Shown piece after piece: positions 9,244-15,866 of a stretch of DNA of 64,000 nt (the first letter of the stretch is position 1; every line of letters starts with the position of its first letter). The DNA comes from an uncultured Prevotella sp. GTDB taxonomy: Bacteria; Bacteroidota; Bacteroidia; Bacteroidales; Bacteroidaceae. The notes beneath the pieces are model-generated. The model made no database searches. It worked only from the letters and a program-made list of their open reading frames with translations, and was not told the DNA's origin. The DNA lies in NCBI GenBank assembly GCA_944320305.1, contig CALUGW010000014.1, forward strand, positions 1 through 64,000. Direction: 5' to 3'. The position numbers and the translations under genes are program-made.

Positions 9244-9295
9244 TATAATATTAATGTGTCTGCGCGGCGTTCAGCCCTGCGGCGGCCGCCGCTTG

Positions 9296-9303
9296 CAAAT
9301 TTA
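9296..9303 (-). promoter_or_regulatory. -7 box for the LicD operon
   Basis: Minus-strand TAAATTTG fits TAnnTTTG and lies about 52 bp upstream of the LicD start. Confidence 0.45.
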
Positions 9304-9569
9304 CTAAAAATCCGCGAAGTGAGAAACTAAAAGCGTCTTTTTGCTTTTCCGGGCTGAAAATGCCTCCTGTGGCGTGTGCGGCGGTGCGGCCAGCTTTCCG
9401 CCGCCGTTGCGCTTCTGCCGCGCGGCGGCGCGTTCCGGTTTTGCTCCCGTTGCCGCCCTCAGACTTTCATTTTGCCGCTCTGCGGCTGCTGATAGTGGCA
9501 TTTCATAACTTTGTGAGCGAAATTTGACAAAAAAGTCGGCGCGGATGGTGCGTTTTGCCGCTATACTTG

Positions 9570-9577
9570 TAACTTTG
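9570..9577 (+). promoter_or_regulatory. -7 box for the DapL-like gene
   Basis: TAACTTTG lies about 58 bp before the start codon. A second identical box is at 9506-9513. Having promoters in place argues that the downstream pseudoenzyme gene is expressed. Confidence 0.5.
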
Positions 9578-9635
9578 CACCGGGCGGTTGCCGTCGTGTT
9601 GAAATCAGGGCGGAGCCGGAAACAAAACGAAGAAC

Positions 9636-10865
9636 ATGGCTTTAGTAAACGAACACTGCCTGAAACTGCCGGAAAGCAGTGTACTGGCAGACATGACAAA
9701 GAAGGTGAACGCATTCAGGGTGCAGTATCCTGATGCTGAGGTGGCGCGGCTCGACGGCAGCGGCGACGGCGAGCCGCTGTGCCCGGCGGTGGCTGAGGCT
9801 ATGCGCCTGGCCGTGGACGACTTGTGCCGCCGCGGCGGCAGCTGTGGCGGCGGCCCTGTTGAGGGCGCCCCCTTTCTGCGCGAGGCTGTGCTGAAGGGCG
9901 TCTTCGCGCCGCTCGGAATACATCTCGACGCCTCTGAAATATTCATCAACGACGGCGCGGCCGGCGACCTGGCGGGCATACAGGAGCTGGTGCGGTGGGA
10001 CAACACCATTGCCGTGGCCGACCCGGCCAGTCCGCTCTATGCCGCCTCGAACGTGATGATAGGACGGGCCGGCGTGATGGACGGCGGCCGCTGGAGCAAT
10101 GTGGTCTATATGTCCTGCGCGCCCGGCGGCGGCTTTGTGCCGCAGCCGCCGGAGTGCCGCGCCGACATTGTCTACCTCTGCTGCCCGGCCAACCCCACGG
10201 GCGCCGTGTTCACAAAAGAGGAGCTGCGCCGGTGGGTGAGCTACGCGCTGCACAACGACGCGCTGATATTCTACGACGCCTCCTGGGCCGACTACATAAC
10301 CACGCGGGGCGTGCCCCGCTCCATCTATGAGATAAAGGGAGCGCGGCGGGTGGCCGTCGAGTTCCGCAGCTGGGCCACGGTGGCCGGCATGGCGGGGCTG
10401 CGCTGCGGCTGCACCGTGGTGCCAGGCGACCTGGCCGCCGCCACGCTCGACGGCCGCCGCGTGGCTCTCAACGCCCTGTGGCGCCGCCGTCAGGACATAA
10501 AGAACGGCGGGGCCGACTACATCAGCCAGCGTGCCGCCGAGGCGGCCTGCGCCGGCGCCGGCAGGGCGCAGGTGGAGGCCGCCGTGAGCCGCCGCATGGA
10601 CAACGCGCGGCTGCTGCGTGACGGGCTGGCCGCCCTGGGCCTGCAGGTCAGCGGCGGCAGCGACGCGCCGTGGCTGTGGGTGCGTGTTCCGGGCGGCGAG
10701 GGCTCTGTGCGCTTCTTCGAGCGGATGCTCTATAACGCCCGCGTGGTGTGTACTCCCGGTGTGGCCTACGGCCCGCAGGGCGAGGGCTACGTGCGCCTGG
10801 CCGCCTGCGCGGGGCGCGGCGAGTGTGCCGCCGCGCTCGAAAGGATGGCGCGGTGGATGGGGTGA
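9636..10865 (+). CDS. LL-diaminopimelate aminotransferase-like pseudoenzyme (PLP lysine missing)
   Basis: The 409-residue protein aligns end to end with DapL, the aminotransferase that makes LL-diaminopimelate for lysine and peptidoglycan. It keeps the N-terminus MALVNEHCLKLP, the block GRWSNVVYM, NPTG, IYEIKGA and the C-terminal CTPGVAYGPQGEGY. Active-site residues are altered, however. The PLP-binding segment that normally reads SFSKTAGFTG is SWATVAGMAG, so the Schiff-base lysine is T248. The cofactor tyrosine in DAAY is W (DASW), and NDGAKSD is NDGAAGD. The codons are unambiguous and the frame is intact. It should not work as a PLP transaminase; a binding or regulatory role, or a changed chemistry, is possible. 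Confidence 0.85.
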   Translation: MALVNEHCLKLPESSVLADMTKKVNAFRVQYPDAEVARLDGSGDGEPLCPAVAEAMRLAVDDLCRRGGSCGGGPVEGAPFLREAVLKGVFAPLGIHLDASEIFINDGAAGDLAGIQELVRWDNTIAVADPASPLYAASNVMIGRAGVMDGGRWSNVVYMSCAPGGGFVPQPPECRADIVYLCCPANPTGAVFTKEELRRWVSYALHNDALIFYDASWADYITTRGVPRSIYEIKGARRVAVEFRSWATVAGMAGLRCGCTVVPGDLAAATLDGRRVALNALWRRRQDIKNGGADYISQRAAEAACAGAGRAQVEAAVSRRMDNARLLRDGLAALGLQVSGGSDAPWLWVRVPGGEGSVRFFERMLYNARVVCTPGVAYGPQGEGYVRLAACAGRGECAAALERMARWMG

Positions 10866-10931
10866 CGGGCAAGACAGGGCGTTGGAGGCAGGTGTGGTGC
10901 GGGCGCAACGGCCTGCTGCGGCTTCAGCCGG

Positions 10932-11855
10932 TCACTGAAACCGCATCTTCTTCGTTACGGGGTCTATGATTTTCTCCCATTCCTCGCGCGTGCGCTTCCA
11001 GCGGTTGTGTGTCCACAGCCAGTAGGGGGGCTGCCTGAGGATGGTCTTTTCGAGCAGTCGGAAGTACATTTCCGTAAGCTCGAACTCCTTCAGCTCTGCC
11101 GGGCTGTAGGTCAGCGGGATGAACTCAGCGCTGTAATAGCCGCGCCTCGTGCGCCTCATGTCGACGTAGAAGGCGGCGAAGCCAGCCTTGTGGACAATGC
11201 GCTCTGTGCCGGTGAGCACCGGCGTGTCGTGGTTGAGAAAGTCAGTCCAGTAGTGGATGTTGTTCCAGAAGGGCACCTGGTCGGCAATGAAGCCAATGAT
11301 TACGGGCTTGCCCTCGTGGCGGTAGCGGGCTATGTGGCGCAGGGTCTCGGCCATGGGAATGCAGACGGCGCCCATCCGCTCGCGCAGGCGGAGGAACAGG
11401 CGGTCGAACGAAGGGTTCTCAAGCACGTGGTAGATCTGTCCGCAGATGGCCTTGTCGCCGATGGTCAGGGGGAACGACGTCACCCACTCCCAGTTGCAGT
11501 AGTGGCCCAGGTAGAGCGCGCACGACTGGCCGTTGTCAACGGCGCGTCTCACGGCGTCAACCCCCTTGAACGTCATGCGCCGGCTTATCTCGGCCTTGCT
11601 CACGGTGAAGAGCTTCAGCGTCTCCACGAAGTAGTCGCACAGCCAGGAGTAGAATTCCTTTTCAATCTTGATGATTTCGGCCTCGGTCTTGTCGGGGAAC
11701 GAGTCCGTGAGGTTCTTGCGCACCAGCGGGCGGCGGTAGCGCACAAGGTGGTAGAGCAGGTAGTAAAGCCCGTCGGAGACACGGTAGAGCGCCCACAGGG
11801 GCAGCAGCGACACGAGCCAGCACACGGAATACACGATGTGGTATGTGATGTTCAT
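10932..11855 (-). CDS. LpxL/HtrB-family lipid acyltransferase
   Basis: The 307-residue protein has an N-terminal hydrophobic anchor (about residues 5-25) and the family motif H-x4-E as H118-YCNW-E123, followed by conserved segments around GQIYHVLENPSFDRL and FIADQ. Members transfer an acyl chain from acyl-ACP to lipid A at the inner membrane; Bacteroidales often have one or two copies. It is convergent with the DapL-like gene (66 bp between stops) and has its own -7 box (11950-11957). It could also acylate another lipid or aminolipid. Confidence 0.87.
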   Translation of the reverse strand: MNITYHIVYSVCWLVSLLPLWALYRVSDGLYYLLYHLVRYRRPLVRKNLTDSFPDKTEAEIIKIEKEFYSWLCDYFVETLKLFTVSKAEISRRMTFKGVDAVRRAVDNGQSCALYLGHYCNWEWVTSFPLTIGDKAICGQIYHVLENPSFDRLFLRLRERMGAVCIPMAETLRHIARYRHEGKPVIIGFIADQVPFWNNIHYWTDFLNHDTPVLTGTERIVHKAGFAAFYVDMRRTRRGYYSAEFIPLTYSPAELKEFELTEMYFRLLEKTILRQPPYWLWTHNRWKRTREEWEKIIDPVTKKMRFQ

Positions 11856-11949
11856 TGCCGGTTTGTTTTGTGCGGGCGCTCCGTTCCGCCGGCCTGTGCG
11901 GGCGGGGCGTGCGCCGCGGTGGCTGCGGAAATGCTCCGCTGCCGCGCGG

Positions 11950-11957
11950 CAAAGTTA
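11950..11957 (-). promoter_or_regulatory. -7 box for the LpxL-type gene
   Basis: Minus-strand TAACTTTG, about 95 bp upstream of the start codon at 11855. Confidence 0.45.
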
Positions 11958-12009
11958 AGAATAATATTTGAAATAACAGCCCCGATTGGCCGCTTTGGGC
12001 CGAAATATG

Positions 12010-12230
12010 GCATTAAATACGCAAGTTCGGGATGAGGATTTTCGTTTGTCCGACAAGAAATGTAAGCCTCCGGCCTGCTGTCTGCCACGTGTAGAGACGC
12101 AAAATTTTGCGTTCCGGAGGGGCAATGCCATTAAAAAAAGTGAATGCAAATGTCAATGTCAGACGCAAAATTTTGCGTCTCTACTGCTTTATCTCAATGT
12201 TTGCTTATCCCGAACTCGCGTATTAAATGC
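12010..12230. repeat. 221-bp nested inverted-repeat element
   Basis: The ends are a 24-bp inverted repeat (12010-12033 and 12207-12230, 22 of 24 matching). Inside lies a second inverted repeat (12091-12112 and 12163-12184) whose arms each contain the perfect 16-bp palindrome ACGCAAAATTTTGCGT. The element fills most of the 399-bp gap between the LpxL-type and glycosyltransferase genes and has no coding capacity. It looks like a miniature inverted-repeat element. Confidence 0.75.
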
Positions 12231-12254
12231 GGCCAAGGGGGCGCAAGCGGGGCC

Positions 12255-13373
12255 TTATTTGAACAACGCGCCGAGCGACAGCGGATAGGCGGGCACGGCT
12301 TCGGCGGCCTTCTCCAGGCAGGGGATGATGCGCGACGCGCTGCTCTCGGCCCAGCGGCGGAAGCCCTCGGGCGGCCTGTAGGTGGCGGCGAAGTCGTTCA
12401 GGCGGCCCAGGTCGAAGTCGGCGGCCGTTATTCCCGCGCCGCAGCGGCAGGCGTCCCAGGCGTTGCAGTCCTGCTCGATGTGGGCCGGCACCATGAGTAT
12501 GGGCTTGCCCAGATACATGGCCTCGCACACCGACTCGAAGCCCGCCGTGGTGGCGTAGGCGCGGCACGTGGCCAGCGAGAGCAGGAAGCTGCGGTCGTCT
12601 ATGCGGTGGAACTCGAGCGTGGAGTCCACCCGCGTCACCCTGTCGGCGCCCCGCCTGTCCCAGAAGAAGCGCAGCGGCACCTCGGGGTGCGCCCTGTGCC
12701 ACTGCTCCACGCCGCGGGCAAAGCCCGCGTTGACCATGTAGCCGTGGATGTGGGCGCCCGCCCGGGGCTGCAGGCCGAACACCTCGCGGCGCAGCAGCGG
12801 CGGCACCACGCTGACGCGCCGGCGGCTGTCGCCGTCCATGGGGTGGAACGACAGGGCCAGCCGCGCGGTGGCGCCGAGGCTGGTGGCCAGCGTGAACAGG
12901 CGCAGCGCGGCCAGCGGGGCGCGCCCCGTCTTGGGGAAGCTGAAGCCGCGGTGCAGGAAGAGGTACTGGTGGCCGATGCTCACCTGCGGCACCGGCGGGC
13001 GGAACAAGAAGTAGGTGACGCCCGTGAGCAGCTCGTAGAAGTTGAGCACCAGGTCCACGTCGCCGGCCGTGATGCGCCTGTGGAGCGCCATCACGCTGCG
13101 GGCGAACGCCGGCAGGCGCAGCGCGTTGTAGGCCACGCTGCGCGGCAGGCTGCACCGCCTGTTGGCCGGAGTGGGCAGAAAGTTGGGGCTGTCGAAGCGG
13201 CTCACCGGCGCCTTGATGCCGCGTGTGAAGAACTCGGGCAGCTCCCTCGAGCTGCTCTTGCCCACCATGACGCCCGCCACCTCGTGGCCCGCCGCCCTGA
13301 GCGCCGACTCCATGGTGAGGGCCTGCGTGAGGTGGCCGCGGCCCTCGCCCTGCACGATGAATAACACTCTCAT
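12255..13373 (-). CDS. Glycosyltransferase, GT-B fold (GT28-like)
   Basis: The 372-residue protein begins with a nucleotide-sugar glycosyltransferase N-terminus, VQGEGRGHLTQALTM, which matches the glycine-rich GxGH loop of MurG/GT28-like enzymes. The C-terminal half has YATTAGFESVCEAMYLGKPILMVP, split here as the donor-binding segment TTAGFESVCEAMYLGKP, a typical GT-B sugar-nucleotide site. It has no signal peptide and is probably a cytoplasmic or membrane-associated enzyme adding a sugar to a lipid or glycan. It is transcribed alone on the minus strand and its gene ends 25 bp from the 221-bp repeat element. Donor and acceptor are unknown. Confidence 0.78.
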   Translation of the reverse strand: MRVLFIVQGEGRGHLTQALTMESALRAAGHEVAGVMVGKSSSRELPEFFTRGIKAPVSRFDSPNFLPTPANRRCSLPRSVAYNALRLPAFARSVMALHRRITAGDVDLVLNFYELLTGVTYFLFRPPVPQVSIGHQYLFLHRGFSFPKTGRAPLAALRLFTLATSLGATARLALSFHPMDGDSRRRVSVVPPLLRREVFGLQPRAGAHIHGYMVNAGFARGVEQWHRAHPEVPLRFFWDRRGADRVTRVDSTLEFHRIDDRSFLLSLATCRAYATTAGFESVCEAMYLGKPILMVPAHIEQDCNAWDACRCGAGITAADFDLGRLNDFAATYRPPEGFRRWAESSASRIIPCLEKAAEAVPAYPLSLGALFK

Positions 13374-13550
13374 AATTCTGTTCTTACTGTTCTTGCTGTG
13401 TTTTGTGCCGTCTTGTTTGCAGGTGTAAAGGTAGCGCGGCCGTGTTAAAGTGGGGTTTACGGCGTGTTAAAATGCTGTTAATACCCGCTTCGGGCGGCTG
13501 CGATGTCTAAAAACAGCCCCTGCGATGCGGGCGTGTTGCGCTTTTTTGAG

Positions 13551-13558
13551 TAATTTTG
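13551..13558 (+). promoter_or_regulatory. -7 box for yjbQ-eamA-trmH
   Basis: TAATTTTG, 24 bp before the ATG at 13582. It lies downstream of the longer in-frame start at 13525, which rules that earlier start out. Confidence 0.5.
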
Positions 13559-13581
13559 CAGCCGCAAAATTACAGAAGGAA

Positions 13582-14019
13582 ATGACATTGCAGAAGGAAA
13601 TAAGGCTCAGGCCGCTGCCGCGCGGATTCCACATAGTGACGCGCGAGGTGCTCTCGCAGTTGCCGCCGCTGCCGCCGACGGGCCTGCTGAACCTCTTTGT
13701 GAAGCACACTTCGTGCGGGCTGTGCGTCAACGAGAACGCCGACCCCGACGTGCGCCGCGACCTTGACGGCATCTTCGACCGTCTGGCGCCCGAGGGCAGG
13801 AGCGACTACCGCCACACGCTCGAGGGACCAGACGATATGCCCGCCCACGCCAAGTCGGCGCTCACGGGCGTCAGCCTGACCATACCCATTGCCGGCGGGA
13901 GGCTGTGCCTGGGCACGTGGCAGGGCATTTATCTTTGCGAATACCGCGACAACGGAGGGCCGCGCACGCTCGTGGCCACAGTGATGGGGGAGGGCACCGC
14001 TGATGGGCAGCGCGCTTAA
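13582..14019 (+). CDS. YjbQ/UPF0047 family protein (secondary thiamine-phosphate synthase-like)
   Basis: The 145-residue protein shows the family signature HTSCGLCVNENADPDVRRDL (residues 42-61) and the C-terminal block GTWQGIYLCEYRD. YjbQ proteins can replace ThiE weakly in thiamine phosphate synthesis, but their main role is not established. The start at 13582 is chosen because AGAAGGA lies just upstream and a -7 box sits between it and the alternative start at 13525. The gene ends 17 bp inside the next gene, so it is the first of a three-gene operon. Confidence 0.85.
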   Translation: MTLQKEIRLRPLPRGFHIVTREVLSQLPPLPPTGLLNLFVKHTSCGLCVNENADPDVRRDLDGIFDRLAPEGRSDYRHTLEGPDDMPAHAKSALTGVSLTIPIAGGRLCLGTWQGIYLCEYRDNGGPRTLVATVMGEGTADGQRA

Positions 14020-14932
14020 AGGAGCCGCCTGCGGCATCATCGCCGCCGTGGCCTACGGCACCAACCCGCTCTTCTCGCTCAACCTCTACGCCCAGGGCAT
14101 GGACGTGGAGTCGGTGCTCTTCTACCGCTTTGCCATTGCCGCCATCGTGCTGGGCACGGTCATGGCCGCCACGGGCCACAGCCTGGCGGCCGGCCGCCGC
14201 GAGCTGGCGGTGCTGGTGCCGGCGGGGGCGGTGTTCGCCATGTCGTCGCAGACGCTCTATCAGAGCTTCCTCTACATGGACGCGGGCGTGGCCTGCTCCA
14301 TTCTGTTTGTCTATCCGATACTCGTGGCGGTGATCATGGCCGTGTTCTTCCGCGAGCGGGCCTCGGCGCTGACCTACGGCTGCATAGCCATGGCGCTGAC
14401 GGGCATAGCCATGCTCTACCGGGGCGACGGCGCCACGACGCTCAGCGCGGCGGGCATGGGGCTGGTGGGGCTGTCGTCGCTGTGCTACGCGCTCTACATC
14501 GTGGGCGTTGACCACACGCCGCTGCGCCACATACCGTCGGCCCGCATGACGTTCTGGGTGCTGGCCTCGGGCGCGGTGATGTTTTTCGCGCTGACGGGCT
14601 TCGGCGGCAGCCTGCGCCCGCTGGCGCCCACGGCGGCCTGCCTTGGCAACGTGCTGGGCGTGGCGCTCGTGCCCACCATCATCCCGATATTGTTCATCAA
14701 CATTGCGATAAAGAACGTGGGGCCGACGTACAGCGCCATCATAGGCGCGCTGGAGCCGGTCACGGCGCTGGCCATCGGGGCGGCGGTATTCGGCGAGCTG
14801 ATAACGGGGCGCATAGTGCTCGGCGCGGCCATGATTCTCGTGGCGGTGACGCTGATCGTGTCGCGCCCGCTGCTGGGCCGCGTGGCGGTGCGCCGCCGTG
14901 CCCACGGCAGACCAAACGACAAGGAGCGATGA
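14003..14932 (+). CDS. EamA/DMT-family transporter
   Basis: The 309-residue protein has ten predicted membrane segments in two EamA repeats (about residues 5-140 and 150-295), including the typical GALEPVTALAIGAAVFGE near the end of repeat two. Members export or import small metabolites across the inner membrane; the substrate cannot be predicted. It overlaps yjbQ by 17 bp and trmH by 4 bp, so all three are co-translated. The last 15 residues are basic and cytoplasmic. Confidence 0.88.
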   Translation: MGSALKGAACGIIAAVAYGTNPLFSLNLYAQGMDVESVLFYRFAIAAIVLGTVMAATGHSLAAGRRELAVLVPAGAVFAMSSQTLYQSFLYMDAGVACSILFVYPILVAVIMAVFFRERASALTYGCIAMALTGIAMLYRGDGATTLSAAGMGLVGLSSLCYALYIVGVDHTPLRHIPSARMTFWVLASGAVMFFALTGFGGSLRPLAPTAACLGNVLGVALVPTIIPILFINIAIKNVGPTYSAIIGALEPVTALAIGAAVFGELITGRIVLGAAMILVAVTLIVSRPLLGRVAVRRRAHGRPNDKER

Positions 14933-15465
14933 GAAAGCTGCGGACGATAGAGATGGACCGGCTGACGGTCGATGAGTTCAAGAGCGCCGAGAAGATGCCG
15001 CTCACGGTGGTGCTCGACGATGTGCGCTCGATGTACAACGTGGGCAGCGTGTTCCGCACGGGCGACGCCTTCCGCATAGAGTCCGTGTGGCTCTGCGGCA
15101 TCAGCGCCACGCCCCCGGCCACCGAGATTCACAAGACCGCGCTCGGCGCCGAGGACAGCGTGGAGTGGCACTACAGCCCCACGGCCGCCGAGGCCGTGGC
15201 CCGGCTGCGCGCCGGGGGCTGCCGGGTGTATGCCGTGGAGCAGGCCGAGGGCAGCACGAAGCTGCACGAGTTCGAACCCGAGGCGGGCCGCCGCTACGCC
15301 GTTGTGCTGGGCAACGAGGTGAAGGGGGTGCACCAGGAGGTGATAGACCTGTGCGACGGCTGTCTGGAGATACCGCAGTTCGGCACGAAGCACTCCATGA
15401 ACGTGTCGGTGACGGCGGGCATCATCATCTACCACTTCGCCCGCAGGCTGATGCTTAACCATTGA
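14929..15465 (+). CDS. SpoU/TrmH-family RNA 2'-O-methyltransferase
   Basis: The 178-residue protein has the three SpoU motifs: motif 1 YNVGSVFRTGDAF, motif 2 VLGNEVKGV and motif 3 IPQFGTKHSMNVSVTAG, which form the trefoil knot that binds S-adenosylmethionine. It transfers a methyl group to a ribose 2'-hydroxyl of tRNA or rRNA. There is no extra N-terminal RNA-binding domain, so the target nucleotide is unknown. Its start overlaps the transporter gene by ATGA. Confidence 0.9.
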   Translation: MRKLRTIEMDRLTVDEFKSAEKMPLTVVLDDVRSMYNVGSVFRTGDAFRIESVWLCGISATPPATEIHKTALGAEDSVEWHYSPTAAEAVARLRAGGCRVYAVEQAEGSTKLHEFEPEAGRRYAVVLGNEVKGVHQEVIDLCDGCLEIPQFGTKHSMNVSVTAGIIIYHFARRLMLNH

Positions 15466-15474
15466 TTCCATCTG

Positions 15475-15538
15475 CCTTTTCACCTTTTCACCTTTTCACC
15501 TTTTTACCCTTTTACCTCTTTACCCTTTTACCTTTAAA
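15475..15538. repeat. 8-bp tandem repeat (CCTTTTCA-like, about 8 copies)
   Basis: Eight consecutive octamers of the form CC(T/C)(T/C)TTT(C/T)A follow the trmH stop by 9 bp. The same unit recurs at 52853-52892, after aroQ. Confidence 0.8.
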
Positions 15539-15568
15539 AAAGAAGTCTCCATCCTCGCGGACGGAGAC
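15536..15568 (-). terminator. Terminator of the 55-residue peptide gene
   Basis: On the minus strand GTCTCC (15563-15568) pairs with GGAGAC (15545-15550), with three further pairs inside, followed by a T run (15536-15541). Confidence 0.6.
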
Positions 15569-15661
15569 TCCCGTTAGTGATTAATGTTTCTATCAGCCGC
15601 GCGAAACCTGTGCGGCGGCCGACTTGAATCTATCTATTTTGCAATCGCTATTGCCGAAGCA

Positions 15662-15829
15662 TTAGTCCCAGATGCTGCCGAACGAGTGGCCTTTGCTGCC
15701 TGCCTGCTCGTCGTCATAGATGATGTTGTCCTGGTTGATGTCCAGCCGTACGTCGCCGGAGGCGGCGATCATGCCCTCTGTCTCATACCTTGTGATTTCA
15801 ATCTCGGGCTTGATATAATTCTTTTTCAT
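15662..15829 (-). CDS. Small peptide of the MKKxYxKPE type, function unknown
   Basis: A 55-residue reading frame begins MKKNYIKPEIEITRYETEG and ends HSFGSIWD. It starts 37 bp after the stop of the large secreted protein in the same direction and is closed by a hairpin terminator. Short peptides with this kind of start (MKK, then KPE, then a MIAAS-like segment) occur widely in gut Bacteroidales, often near secreted proteins, and have no known function. There is no signal peptide; a MIAASG motif at residues 20-25 could be a leader/core boundary if it is processed. The frame is too short for usual gene finders, but start, length and terminator are coherent. Confidence 0.65.
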   Translation of the reverse strand: MKKNYIKPEIEITRYETEGMIAASGDVRLDINQDNIIYDDEQAGSKGHSFGSIWD

Positions 15830-15866
15830 TGTTGTCTTCGGTTTTAAGTTGTTATTGACTGATGGT

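Larger units (their letters stand above)
9244..9635. other. Divergent intergenic region (LicD operon / DapL-like gene)
   Basis: The 392 bp between two divergent genes hold the minus-strand -7 box at 9296-9303 and two plus-strand boxes of the sequence TAACTTTG at 9506-9513 and 9570-9577. Nothing else coding or structured was recognised. Confidence 0.5.
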
